DNA of 64,000 nt from Apoda limacodes (GCA_946406115.1 OX291545.1:2604001-2668000), one strand, 5' to 3'; positions 50,401 to 58,214 are shown, counted from the first letter of the stretch. Notes: generated from the letters alone by a model not told the origin. A program made the numbers and translations.

Positions 50401-52820
50401 TTTCTTGTAAAATTTCACAGCAATAAAGGCTATATTATTATAATGGACTGATAAGTTGTTTAGATGTTATAATAATGCCTTTATTATGACAATATTGTTT
50501 TCTTAAAAACCTTTTATTACTAAGATTCTTGCAACTAAAACCTTTAGTAATTAAATGTTTTAATGACATTGTTTTATAATTTAGTTGCAAAAACTTTTGA
50601 CATTGTAATTTCCACTATTCAACTAATATATCACTCAAATATATTTGTTTTCTCTTTATTTAAACAAATAGTTTGCTAGTTGGAATATGCTCCCTTTAAG
50701 TACTCTGAGTTGCATGTAACATACAGTAGAGCATTTGAAATCTTAGCTGGTGTTAAAACTGTCATTTCAAAACATGCAAACATCTTTCTGATATTTGTGA
50801 CATGAAACAGTATATACCCTGCCTTAGGTTGGTGTTGCAGGTGTTAACACCGGTGTTTCTGAACAACTTAGGGTGTGGTCCGTCTCCATAACCACAAGAC
50901 ACCACGGATTAAATTGTTGTTTAGTGTGGTATGGCCAATGGAGATTAATGCGGTGAAGATAGGTTGGCAAGGATGCAGGCATAAAGCGATAGTACTCGTA
51001 TGTAGCATCAACGCCGAATGGTATACCACACAATGCCTGCCAGAATTTTTGTCTGCAATGAGCAACAAGCCACCGAACACAGGGCTCTGGTACTGCTTTA
51101 CCATGGCAACGCGCCCGCGCAGTCGGCGCTCAAAACGAGGGACTTCCGGGACACCACACCGGTTAGAGTCTTGGCTAACCCTCCTTACAGTCCTGATCTG
51201 GCACCGTGGGACTTCTTTTTATTCCATAAAATGATAATTTAGCTGTAAGGGATACAGTTGTCATCGCCGGAAGACGCGCTAGCAGCGTTCGAGGAGACCG
51301 TTAAAGAGGCGTCTGCGGTGGACTAGAAAAAAAGTTTCAAAAGTTGATTCAGACGCATGAAACTTTGAATACAGGCTGGTGGAGAGTACTTTGAAAAGAT
51401 TTAATTAAAATATTTTATCCATAGAAGTTAGTATTTTAGTTCCTCAAAACTTTCTGAGTGTCCCATGTAAATGTAAATATAGTTTTCATTTACCTGTACG
51501 TAAATTTGTATGGCTTAATCAATATACATATAGGTAGTTCGGTTATCCGAAAATACCGGTTTTCCGAACACCCATGTCCCCCAATTAGTTCGGATAATCG
51601 ACGCTCTACTGTAGTGTATTCAGTGAAGAGCTGAAGAAGGGGGAACACATATATGGGTGGCGTGTCAAGCTTGTTTCGCTGTGTAAGCAAAATCTAATAT
51701 TGTATATGCTGTGTGGACCACCATAGGTTTATCTCATCATGCGTCCAGTTAATAAGTGAATGAGGTGCTTCATACGCCTAAACCCCGTAATGGGACTTTG
51801 CGCGTGCGAGGGGTTAAGATGGTTTTTACCATAATGAATTAAATGGACAGATAGTTGAAATTTGACATTGATAGCCGTCAACAAACACGGAAAAATCAAA
51901 ATACTATGCCACATGACCTGTGGACTGCTTTTTTAGTGTCACTTGGAGTTAATTCCGTACAAGTTAGCGTTGAAACACTAACACCAGGGTTAAAAACTGA
52001 ACATTCCCCAAGTGTAATAGTAGTTAATGCTGGAAGGGCTTTAATCAATATTAGGAAGTAGTAGTCAAAATAAATCATCTTTTTTGAAGTTTGTTATTTT
52101 TTTGTTAAAAAGTTTTTAACAAAAAAATAACAAACTTCAAAAAAGATGCACTACAGAGGTAAAAATACTTATTTCCATAAATCAAATCTGAATTACAGTT
52201 TGAAGTTGGTGTCATGCAAGTGAAGTGTGTTATAAGTTGGTTCATAAACACCAACTTCATTGGAAATAAGTAGTTATTTTTACCTTTTACATGCATCTGT
52301 TTTGAAGCTTGTTTTTATTTTTTACTTTTGAGTGACGAATTGCTTTTTTTCCTCATACACTAAACACATCCATACTCATAACAAAATTTTATACAATCAT
52401 CAACATAAAACCAGTTCCAAATCCTACCTAAAAAAATATTTCTCCAAATGTTTAAGTTTTGAATTCATTAAATTAATATGGGACCACCTGGGAAGTATAC
52501 CCATTTTATTAAAAAAAGGATATCTCAAATAGGTCTAGGCATCTTCTATAGGGTTGCCATAAATATTAGGAACTGATATATAATTGGGACGTTTTAGGTG
52601 ATATCTCTTGAGATCAGCAAAAGGTTTAAAAACCTATATTTTGGTGTCATTTTTTTATTAAATTGACAAGTTGCACCAGGCGTATTGATGATCATAAAAA
52701 TGTCTATGTCTTAGGTCATATGTTTACCTGTTCATTCACTGAGCCATAAATAGGATTAATATAAGCAAAACAAGTCTTTTCATCGGTGTATATCACTTTT
52801 AATCTAAGTCCACCTAACAT
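32361..52820 (-). CDS. Pex1: Peroxisome biogenesis AAA-ATPase Pex1, 13 exons, complete
   Basis: Pex1 with Pex6 forms the cytosolic AAA+ hexamer that pulls ubiquitinated import receptor Pex5 out of the peroxisomal membrane so it can be reused. I joined 13 minus-strand exons at GT-AG sites with matching phases, giving 977 residues and a TAG stop. Order: N-terminal psi-barrel domain (about 1-165), linker, D1 AAA module (Walker A G474-G479-K480-S481, Walker B 527-534), and D2 AAA module (Walker A G-P-P-G-T-G-K-S 727-734, Walker B 781-789 with E787, arginine residues R841 and R844), ending Q-R-V-T-L-A. Length is close to fly Pex1 as I recall it and shorter than human (1283). The start is the first in-frame ATG after an upstream TAA. 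D1 has aspartate where canonical Walker B has glutamate, as in other Pex1 proteins, so the main ATPase activity is expected in D2. Identity is very secure. Transcript ends are not determined. Confidence 0.96.
32610..32835 (-). repeat. 'gcgagtcggactcg' lepidopteran element, partial
   Basis: In Pex1 intron 12. It begins 'ggccaagtgcgagtcggact' and 'cgcgcacgaagggttccgta', and continues with 'acatttt...gcgtctacctg'. Same orientation as the 17098 copy. Confidence 0.8.
32836..32960 (+). repeat. 'gtgaccgcctag...gcacgtta' dispersed repeat
   Basis: Contains 'gacctggacgggtgaccgcc' and 'gcgtgtttcagagagcacgt', a fragment of the same family as 20440-20530. It directly abuts the preceding element in intron 12. 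Confidence 0.5.
33217..33525 (-). pseudogene. Truncated HTH-DDE transposase fragment
   Basis: A 102-codon frame on the minus strand, inside Pex1 intron 12. Motifs in order: [15 protein letters not shown] (HTH), [18 protein letters not shown], and I-V-I-F-T-D-E-T-W (first catalytic D). This is the N-terminal part of an insect Tc1/mariner-superfamily transposase with a winged-HTH. The frame stops right after the first catalytic motif, so at least half of the enzyme is missing. Confidence 0.7.
33687..33805 (-). CDS. Pex1: Pex1 exon 12 (residues 910-948)
   Basis: Acceptor CTTGTGTAG, donor GAC|GTGAGT, phase 0 in and 2 out. It encodes [16 protein letters not shown], the conserved helix after the D2 lid (human has S-x-S-E-D-D-W-K-N-F). 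Confidence 0.92.
34370..34600 (+). repeat. SINE-like dispersed repeat
   Basis: In Pex1 intron 11. Contains 'aagaggttcaaacccggcat', 'cggtgaaagaaaacatcgca', 'gtgaagtccacaatccgcac' and 'taggcccacgtatggactat'. The first box resembles a tRNA-type pol III B box (GGTTCAAACCC), consistent with a tRNA-derived SINE. Confidence 0.55.
35159..35317 (-). CDS. Pex1: Pex1 exon 11, D2 lid (residues 857-909)
   Basis: Acceptor TTTAAACAG, donor TTG|GTAAGT, phase 0 on both sides. It encodes [10 protein letters not shown] and [12 protein letters not shown], the D2 lid domain. It is separated from exon 10 by a 3.5 kb intron. Confidence 0.95.
35380..35520 (+). repeat. Dispersed repeat, 3' part
   Basis: In Pex1 intron 10. 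Contains 'tgccaagtttcatcccaatc' and 'catccaaaccttcgcattta'. Same family as 31005-31310. Confidence 0.7.
35550..35835 (+). repeat. Dispersed repeat, near-complete copy
   Basis: Contains 'gcgactccacccgccctaaa', 'ttcgggataaaaactatcct', 'tcatctaaatcggttcagtg' and 'actttcgcatttataatatt', in tandem after the copy at 35380-35520. The 60-70 codon frames here are translations of the repeat. Confidence 0.75.
36065..36270. repeat. Degenerate purine-rich minisatellite, left part
   Basis: Repeats of a loose 'gagtacgagatgagagag' theme at roughly 19-base spacing. It continues beyond the TIR element that interrupts it (37985-38815). It lies in Pex1 intron 10. Confidence 0.8.
36271..37975. mobile_element. 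1.7 kb TIR element inserted in the minisatellite
   Basis: The left end 'aggggccgttcaagtattac' plus 'gtaagca' and the right end 'tgcttacgtaattcttgaat' plus 'ggccccct' are inverted repeats of about 28 bases. Just inside each end are G-rich tracts (36302-36360 and 37870-37923) in matching but not inverted form. The interior is AT-rich with no transposase, and its longest frame is 63 codons. It is probably a non-autonomous DNA transposon. No target duplication was identified. Confidence 0.75.
37985..38815. repeat. Degenerate purine-rich minisatellite, right part
   Basis: About 830 bases of loosely repeated 'gagtacgagatgagagag' or 'gtacaagattagggagtag' with a spacing near 19 bases. It starts just after the TIR element and runs up to the donor of Pex1 exon 10. 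The open frames on the minus strand ([10 protein letters not shown] type) are repeat translations. Confidence 0.85.
38822..39008 (-). CDS. Pex1: Pex1 exon 10, D2 SRH (residues 794-856)
   Basis: Acceptor TACTTTAG, donor AAG|GTACCC, phase 2 in and 0 out. It encodes [24 protein letters not shown] and L-R-P-G-R-L, the second region of homology with its arginine fingers. It is very GC-rich. After G-R-L this copy has H-H-H where the family usually has an acidic-basic D-K pair. The donor is a poor match to consensus. Confidence 0.96.
39334..39393 (-). CDS. Pex1: Pex1 exon 9, D2 Walker B (residues 774-793)
   Basis: A 60-base microexon. Acceptor TTGTTACAG, donor CCCAA|GTAAGT, phase 2 in and out. It encodes [13 protein letters not shown], the D2 Walker B with the catalytic glutamate. 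Confidence 0.96.
39749..39936 (-). CDS. Pex1: Pex1 exon 8, D2 Walker A (residues 712-773)
   Basis: Acceptor TGTGACAG, donor GACAA|GTATGT, phase 0 in and 2 out. It encodes [13 protein letters not shown] (Walker A) and [14 protein letters not shown] (pore-loop region). It is GC-richer than exon 3. Confidence 0.97.
40277..40425 (-). CDS. Pex1: Pex1 exon 7, D1-D2 linker (residues 662-711)
   Basis: Acceptor ATTTTCAG, donor ATG|GTGAGA, phase 1 in and 0 out. It encodes [14 protein letters not shown], the conserved start of the D2 AAA module (family W-x-x-I-G-G-L-x-x-V). Confidence 0.95.
40780..40885 (-). repeat. Dispersed repeat fragment
   Basis: In Pex1 intron 6. Contains 'cgaactatagctacagctca' and 'gccgctggcaaactctagtt', the boxes of the 58725-58990 family. 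Confidence 0.55.
41000..41405 (+). repeat. 'ggttccgtacc ... gcgagtcggactcg' element, fullest copy
   Basis: In Pex1 intron 6. It begins 'agggttccgtacccaaaggg', has 'gtccgtccgtccgtctgtca', 'tctgttgccgctataacaaa' and 'aaggggggctcgcatacatc', and ends 'gagtccgactcgcacttggc'. I used it as the reference copy for the other fragments in this window. Confidence 0.85.
41737..41905 (-). CDS. Pex1: Pex1 exon 6, D1 lid (residues 606-661)
   Basis: Acceptor GTTTTCAG, donor AAAA|GTAAGT, phase 0 in and 1 out. It encodes an alpha-helical segment with [12 protein letters not shown], the D1 C-terminal lid, equivalent to T-G-G-F-x-A-R-D-F in human. It ends in a basic stretch G-V-K-K-K. Confidence 0.94.
42825..44265. 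mobile_element. 1.44 kb element with long inverted termini
   Basis: In Pex1 intron 5. The first about 150 bases (from 'agtcattgaagcg' at 42822) and the last about 150 bases (to 'cgcttcaatgactgcactat') are inverted repeats, each including 'cttacccttaacttcaaaag' or its complement and a poly(A)/(T) tract beside 'actgtgaaccga'. The interior is AT-rich without a recognisable transposase. A rearranged relative is at 24285-25012. Confidence 0.85.
44335..44578 (+). mobile_element. CR1/L2-type LINE 3' end with poly(A)
   Basis: Has the C-terminal coding box 'ctgccaaggttttctctaag' with 'gactacagt', then 'aaagggtcggcaacgcgcga', 'ccatcaggcggaccgtgtgt' and a poly(A) run at 44570-44579. It links the coding relics at 25030 and 58215 to the poly(A) tail at 3915. 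It lies in Pex1 intron 5. Confidence 0.75.
44579..44725 (+). repeat. Dispersed repeat fragment
   Basis: Contains 'ttggcacagagatagtgcat', 'aaaagttcccacagtgatga' and 'ccacttgaacgaactatagg', of the same family as 58725-58990. Confidence 0.5.
44755..44908 (-). CDS. Pex1: Pex1 exon 5, D1 second half (residues 555-605)
   Basis: Acceptor TTTTTGTAG, donor CAA|GTGAGC, phase 2 in and 0 out. It encodes [13 protein letters not shown], corresponding to the sensor-1 region of D1 in human Pex1 (I-A-T-S-Q-S-x-x-S-L-H-P). The first base completes an arginine codon. Confidence 0.95.
45947..46187 (-). CDS. Pex1: Pex1 exon 4, D1 Walker A and B (residues 474-554)
   Basis: Acceptor TTTTCTAG, donor AAAG|GTAACA, phase 1 in and phase 2 out. 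It encodes G-L-S-G-T-G-K-S-S (D1 Walker A) and A-V-L-I-C-D-D-L-D (D1 Walker B). The frame is interrupted in naive ORF scans because the exon starts mid-codon. Confidence 0.95.
47100..47480 (+). pseudogene. RTE-type LINE relic, C-terminus
   Basis: In Pex1 intron 3. Broken plus-strand frames give [13 protein letters not shown] and S-M-E-H-S-I-L, then T-K-V-K-D-I-T and L-K-W-K-W-V-G-Q-M, then a W-D-R-D-A-like end. This is the order of the RTE-clade C-terminus (family motifs T-W-x-L-x-x-K-D, M-E-R-x-x-L, L-K-W-x-W-x-G-H). Stops and shifts are frequent, so it is long dead. Confidence 0.7.
47485..47575. repeat. TA-rich simple repeat
   Basis: Repeated 'atatatatactatacactga' and 'taataatatatatacatata' motifs. 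Another (AT)n run is at 50346-50368. Confidence 0.7.
47885..48992 (-). CDS. Pex1: Pex1 exon 3 (residues 105-473)
   Basis: The largest exon, 1108 bases, AT-rich. The acceptor is TATTTCAG|GAA and the donor ACAG|GTAAGT, leaving phase 1. It begins E-Y-N-A-E-L-L-Q, the second half of the psi-barrel domain, then a lysine- and asparagine-rich linker, and ends S-N-I-L-V-T just before the D1 Walker A. The glycine of the P-loop is split across the intron. Confidence 0.96.
49609..49827 (-). CDS. Pex1: Pex1 exon 2 (residues 32-104)
   Basis: Acceptor TTATTTCAG at 49828 and donor TTG|GTAAGG at 49608, phase 0 on both sides. It encodes the rest of the first N-domain half, including E-G-Q-I-A-L-N-P and S-P-D-D-Q-E-I-L. 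The latter aligns with human S-A-D-D-W-E-I-L. Confidence 0.95.
50855..51420 (+). pseudogene. Degenerate mariner transposase
   Basis: In Pex1 intron 1, opposite to the gene. In shifted frames: E-W-Y-T-T-Q-C-L-P near 51010, then L-Y-H-G-N-A-P-A-Q near 51100 (second catalytic D changed to G), then [15 protein letters not shown] (third catalytic D present) near 51185, and a C-terminal A-G-G-E-Y-F-E-K at about 51370-51395. The frame breaks at several points. It is a non-functional mariner copy. Confidence 0.85.
52076..52148. repeat. Perfect hairpin, about 36-bp stem
   Basis: In Pex1 intron 1, about 580 bases past exon 1. 'catcttttttgaagtttgtt' and the following 'atttttttgttaaaaa' are mirrored exactly by 'tttttaacaaaaaaataaca' and 'aacttcaaaaaagatg', with almost no loop. 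It is the left part of a nested hairpin structure ending near 52290. Confidence 0.85.
52156..52290. repeat. Second inverted repeat beside the hairpin
   Basis: 'gaggtaaaaatacttatttc' at 52156 pairs with 'ggaaataagtagttattttt' plus 'acc' near 52260-52285. The interior contains a further pair around 'agttggtgt' and 'acaccaact'. Together with 52076-52148 this looks like a small foldback MITE. Confidence 0.65.
52728..52820 (-). CDS. Pex1: Pex1 exon 1 (residues 1-31)
   Basis: Starts ATG at 52820-52818, with an in-frame TAA 13 codons or more upstream and no earlier ATG between. It encodes [11 protein letters not shown] and T-C-F-A-Y-I, matching the first strand of the Pex1 N-domain (family pattern V-x-F/Y-x(4-5)-C-F). 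The donor is CAG|GTAAAC, phase 0. It is far upstream of the next exon and too short to appear as a notable frame. Confidence 0.9.
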
Positions 52821-52999
52821 TATTAGGTTATACTGTTTTTCTATTGGCAATGAATTACAATAACTTTGATCTTTTTAGTGGCTAAATATCGTTAACAGAC
52901 TCTACCAAACACTATATTAAATAAATTATAACATACACATTTGCAAAATACACAAACAAATAATCAGCTGAGTGAAGTGAAGTGCATTCATTATTTTTT

Positions 53000-53300
53000 T
53001 TTTTGGAATTTTATGATTTAGTATTAAGGGCGTGTTTTCGGAGACCATTGCGATTGTATTGCGTGCAAATGAACGCAATGAAAGCAATAAGTGTTTTCGT
53101 AGCTTATTGCACGGTGGCAAAAAAAACAGGTTATTGCGTTGTTTGCTTTCAATATTTTTTTTTTTACTATTGACAGCTGTCAGCTATCAGTTCAAAGTTG
53201 TGTGTCGTGAAAAACACAAATTGCTTGCTTGTTTAATAGATTTCGGATTGTTTTGCAAAAGATAAAGTAATGGATAAAAAGCAAGGTCTTTGAAAAAATT
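53000..53300. promoter_or_regulatory. Probable 5' flank of Pex1
   Basis: This is the nearest non-repeat sequence upstream of the Pex1 ATG. It holds 'tgacagctgtcagctatcag' at about 53172-53191, an E-box CAGCTG inside a palindrome, and no TATA box in the minus orientation that I can see. The transcription start is not determined, so this call rests on position. Confidence 0.25.
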
Positions 53301-53433
53301 ATTATTATGAATAAACGGATACAATTTATACAGTATCTTTAACGTTAGAAAACAGGAGCGTGCATTTCGTGGTAACAACGTAAATCATTATTTTCTTGTG
53401 ATAAGCACCTAATTGCTTTGTCATATACGTACT

Positions 53434-53958
53434 GGGGCTACGTTCCAATTCCCTGCCGAGTGACAATCGCCCGCTATAGTTGATTTCCAACCCGTTCCAA
53501 ATTGCAACAAAGACGTTAAAAAAGTGGTTTTTGGACGCCCGGGGTTGGATATTCCTTAAACTGACATAGAAAGGTTAATATTCACTCTTGTCAGTGTGAA
53601 AATTAACTGTCAATACCGGGCGATAATTACTCGGTGGGTTTTGGGACATAGCCTAGGGTGCGATCCAAATCGCGACGAGGAAGTTAAAAAAGTGGTTTTG
53701 GGACGCCCAGGGTAGAGTAATTTTCCAACTGTCAAGTTGAATTCTTTACACTGCCATAGAAAAGGTTGAAAATCACTCCTGTCAGTTTGAAAATTAACTG
53801 TCAAACGCTCGTTCCCGAACGGGTTGATTTTTCCACTTTACCGGGCGATAATTACTCGGCGTGATTTGGAACATACTTGACAGATAGAAAGTTACCCTGA
53901 GCCGGGCGTTCCATAACTACTTTTTCAACTTACACATTGCGTTTTGGAACGTAGCCTA
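53434..53958. mobile_element. MITE with 'ggctacgttccaa' termini and internal duplication
   Basis: Starts 'ggctacgttccaa' (53436-53448) and ends with its complement 'ttggaacgtagcc' (53944-53956). Inside, two direct repeats share 'gttaaaaaagtggttt', 'ggacgccc', 'gaaaattaactgtcaa' and 'ccgggcgataattactcgg', at about 53515-53635 and 53680-53865. No coding content. It lies about 600 bases beyond the Pex1 ATG. Confidence 0.75.
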
Positions 53959-54314
53959 GTAAAAAATAACTGGACGAAATTGCAAAATTGGTAAGAGCTG
54001 CTAGTAAGAGCATGTGAAAGTCAAACTACGGTTGAATCTTCAGCAGAAGGTAGGTGCATCACTATGACCATGTAAGTTGTCAGTTTTTATTCCTCATAAA
54101 GTTTTCAAGGCCTCTGTACACCTGGTGCATCAAGAACACTATAGACCCAATTTCTGGGGAATATGTTTAACAAATAAATAAGCTATGGAAACAGAAAATA
54201 TAGATACAGTATTCTTATTTGTATTGGATGATGAGGGATATATTCTGGGACTGTAAAAAGAAAACAAATTAATCAATGTAATGTTACCTTCTCAACAATT
54301 GCTTCTTAGTGTTT

Positions 54315-55235
54315 CAAATACGTAATAACACTGGACTCCAAACTTCAATGGGGTCCTCATATTCATAACCTAGCCAAAAAACTTAGCTCTGCTGTGTATG
54401 CGATCAAGAAAATAAGACAATTGACCGATGTTGACACTGCAAAAATAGTATATTTTAGCTATTTCCATAGTTTAATGACATATGGTATCCTATTGTGGGG
54501 TAGCGCTGCTGATGTAAATACAATATTTTTGTTACAAAAAAGGGCAATTCGTGCTATTTATAAATTGGGATCTAGGATATCTCTGAGGGATAGGTTTAGG
54601 GAAGTAAAAATTTTAACTTTAGTGTTGCAGTACATATATGAAAATCTTTTATATGTACATAAAAATATCAATAGTTTCAGCAAGAAAAGTGACGTTCACA
54701 AAGTAAATACTAGAAGTAAAAATAAGCTGTTGGTGCATGATACACGTCTACACAAAATAAGTCACTCTTTTATGGGGCAATGTATACACTTTTACAACAA
54801 AGTTCCCAATAAAATTCAAAATCTATCAATAAGTAAATTTAAATCTTTTATCAAGCAGGTACTGTGTAAAAAGGCATACTACAATATTTCAGACTATGTA
54901 AATGATAAAAATCCTTGGGACTGATGATGCTCAATTACAGGATGCATAGGTAAACCAAATTAAAATGGAAATAACATAAAATTGTACGGCTAAAAATTTT
55001 TTATTTAAAACATTAATTGTATTTTTAGATTATTTGCATTATTGGTAGTGTTTTTAAAAGAGTAACTATCGAGTTTCTTGCCGGATTCTTCTCGATAGAA
55101 ATCAACAACATTGTGAACCGGCGGGAAGGTGGGAGGGTTCAAAAAATAATATTTGACTTTGACGATTCAAAAGTGATTGTAAAATCCTTATTTGAATAAA
55201 CCATTTTGACTTTGACTTTGACTTTGACTTAAGTG
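54315..55235 (+). pseudogene. CR1/L2-type LINE, 5'-truncated 3' end
   Basis: Coding part 54315-54924, open for about 200 codons. The sequence starts before the first ATG with L-D-S-K-L-Q-W-G-P-H-I. It then has Y-G-I-L-L-W-G-S-A (reverse-transcriptase thumb), L-Q-K-R-A-I-R-A-I-Y, F-Y-N-K-V-P and F-K-S-F-I-K, ending at TGA. The 3' UTR follows with 'gagtttcttgccggattctt' at 55070 and a tail of repeated 'tttgac' (55205-55232). The catalytic palm is missing by 5' truncation, which is usual for LINE insertions. It is the best-preserved copy of this family here. Confidence 0.9.
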
Positions 55236-55357
55236 TCCTTAGGCAATTATAACTGCTCAACATCAGGCAGGCAGTATGCTTGTTTGCTTCTTTATGTGTG
55301 CCAATTGTTTGGTGATGGAGTTTACTGAAGGCCTCAGTGACACATGTAACCTATTAA

Positions 55358-55858
55358 GTTAATATTGAGGTTGTCCTTGCCTGGGTCCCAGGCCACAGTA
55401 GAATAGAAGGCAATGAGAAATCTGACCACTGGGCTAAAGAAGTAGTTCAGTCAGATATACAAAACTTCAATAAACTTTTCTCTTTAGACTTTCTCAGTTC
55501 AGCTAAAAGGCCAATGTCAGTAGATTGGAGTCATGTATGGAAACAGTCTTCATCCATTAAGGGCCGTTATCATGGCCAAATACAACCTGTTATCCCTGCA
55601 AAACCTTGGTTCTTGCGAATTCAATATTGTGACAAATTAGTTACGTCGACCATATGCCGTCCCAGACTGGAACATGCATGTACTCCAGTATTTTTAGCTA
55701 AAATAAGAGTTAGGGACCACTCTATTTGTGAGTGTGGCATTGACGAAGGTACTGTAGACTACATATTTTTCAGCTGCCCCAAATACCCTATATACTATAT
55801 GACATCCTCCACCCAAAAATTCCTCGCTCTGTCAACATGCATTGTCTTCTATCCTTGA
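55358..55858 (+). pseudogene. LINE RNase H and C-terminal domain fragment
   Basis: One frame is open from 55358 to the stop at 55858. It starts E-V-V-L-A-W-V-P-G-H-S-R-I-E-G-N-E-K-S-D, the C-terminal RNase H motif (H-S-G-I-x-G-N-E-x-A-D). It then has L-V-T-S-T-I-C-R-P-R-L-E-H-A-C-T-P and C-E-C-G-I-D-E-G-T-V-D-Y-I-F-F-S-C-P, a cysteine-histidine-like knuckle found at the end of I-group LINE ORF2 proteins. An in-frame TAA ends the match upstream, so this is a 5'-truncated fragment without the reverse transcriptase. It belongs to a different LINE group from the preceding copy. Confidence 0.85.
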
Positions 55859-57770
55859 TTATTACCCCCTTCATTAAATGTTTAACAAAATTTATCAAAA
55901 CTTTTAATATAAAAATATTAATTTTTACTCTTTTGCATGCATTAATATGTCCGTCACCACTTAGTATAATCCTCTCTCACACTTGTTTGTTTGTTTTATA
56001 TGTTGTGATGCCCTTTTTTGTTTTAGGTAAAACAAACCAAAATTTTCCAACTTGGAGGCCTTCCATTTTTATATTATATTAAATTTTTCAACACATGTCT
56101 CTTTCATCACGGATGCTGGCGAAATGATTTGGCTTATACTGAAATGAAAGCAATTCTTCAAACAATTAATTGTTTTGACAGGTAACTAATAAATAAATAT
56201 AACACTCACCAATCCACTATTGTTACTTTTGTATTTACAAATAAATAAAAAATTAGTTGGAAATACACAAAGTCCAATCTTTTAATCTGTGAATACTGAA
56301 AAATACTAGAACCGTAAATAAGGAGCTTTAACTTTTTTAATTCTAGATGTTGCATGAAATTTTATTCTTTCTCTTACATTTCTGCTAGGATATTGCTGTT
56401 GAAAACTTTTCCTAGTTGTGATTCAATAATGAGAATAAGTAAATCTCGAAAAAATACTTAGTTTCTTGGTTATTAATAGTTATTTGTGTAACATGTAGAT
56501 AAACTTTACTGAGTATACAATATCTTCCTGGCTCATCTTGTTGTTTATATTACTTATACTTCTTTACATTAATACCTATATTATGACTCAAATTTTTCTT
56601 ATTATGCTATTTAGGCATTAAATTTACAAGCATAGAATGATATTTGGATAAACATATATTTAAGTCAGGAATTAAACCTGCGAACCTATTTATATATAGG
56701 TTCACAGCAATAGCGTCTCCACTTGTACCTCCATTGTAAATAATGTTTTATTTAGTGCAGGTTTGAGTTGTGGCCTGAGATCTAATCTGCTGACTATGTC
56801 TTTGTTTTAAAAATTCTTACTTCTTTTTTCAAGACATTCTGCTGAAGTGATTAACTGGTTTTGTATTGTAATTAAATACATATATTTGTGTGAATTACAG
56901 TGACTTTTGGGGCTCTGAGGTCTGGAAACTCACAACTTAGTTAGCGCAATAGCAAAACTACTGATTCCTGTGATATAAAACCCAAGATCTACACCATTTG
57001 CTAAACAAAGGGCAACCTTTGGACAGTTATCTGTAGAAAATGTATTACATATATGCTGTAAGTATATTACTATATATATTTTAGTAATATATTTTAAGTA
57101 AAATCTTTTATTTTTGTTAGAGTTTATTATATTAGTTAAAAAAATTAAATACCTAAATATCTTATCTCATTAAACTTGGAAAATGAGTTGGAGATGGAGA
57201 AGGATATGAAATACCATCTTGTTATACTTGTTATACACACTGGTCATCCCAGTTGAGAGCTGCCAATAATAGCTTTTTCTATAGGTAAAAATGGGTACAC
57301 TATTCTTTTATTTCGCAAAAGTGTACTTGGAAAGTAGCTTGGGTCAGACAATAACCATGGTGGCTCCAGGGCTCTGTTGCTAGTAGTAGCTACCTACGGA
57401 ACCGAGAAGTGCAGGCTTCATCTCGCACATGACAAACATTTATGTAATGAAAATTTGTGTTTATCTTGAGACTGTTTCCTATGTATAATACATATTTATT
57501 TAAAAAAAAGTAGGTTTATAATTTACATATGTGTTAATATTTCTGTTATGGTTTATCTGGTGTCAATAGTACAAGCTTTGCTTAGTTTGGGACCAGATGA
57601 TTTTTGTGTAAAGTCCAGAAAAAAATGTATAATATGAATGTAGTAGTACCAATAAAAATATACCTTGGATTCACCAATGTTTTAAAAAAAAATGATAAAA
57701 TATGATATTTTGTAGTTATTCTGTCTAACCACTTTGTAGTTATTTATACTGTACCACTAAGGGAACTCAT
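55859..57770. other. Non-coding DNA, no supported gene
   Basis: AT-rich. The frame 55837-56082 continues from the LINE region without recognisable motifs. A 22-base segment at about 57326-57347 closely resembles antisense Pex1 exon 8. Otherwise nothing is recognisable. Confidence 0.4.
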
Positions 57771-57974
57771 TGTGATGCTTACTGTTACAATTTACCATTT
57801 CAAGCAAAGTGCAGAGCAAATGCACAACAAGGATCATCTACATTTTGCAAGTTGTCCAAATAATTTATTTTGCATAGGCATATATATGCAACACAAATGG
57901 ACTCATTGATAAAACATCAGTTAACTGGTTAAATTCAAGCAGAACAGGGGCAAAGATGTGAAAGAAGAGTCTAG

Positions 57975-58090
57975 ACAATGCTATTCTAAATCCTTAATTT
58001 ATCAATGTTTCAGGTGAAGTGCAGAGCAAATTCCAGACTGCAACTCAACTGGGATCATCGTCACTATGTAAGTTAATAACATTTAACATG
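57975..58090 (+). repeat. Exon-like duplicated segment, copy 1
   Basis: 'tttcaggtgaagtgcagagc' is followed by about 54 bases ending '...catcgtcactat' and 'gtaagttaataac', which looks like an acceptor-exon-donor unit. The same arrangement is repeated at 58580-58695. A weaker match, 'aagtgcagagcaaatgc', is at 57807-57823. Whether it is a spliced exon is unproven. Confidence 0.5.
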
Positions 58091-58214
58091 TCTTATTTAA
58101 TGAATATGCATTCACAAATGGGCTATCTTACTGTTCAATCACCAATCTCAGATTAACTGTTTTTGCTCAAATACAGAAAAGAGGCAAGTTATTTAAAATT
58201 AAATAAGTAGATTG

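Noticed and set aside
50824..51104. Minus-strand 69-78 codon frames in Pex1 intron 1
   Set aside because: They are shadows of the degenerate plus-strand mariner transposase.
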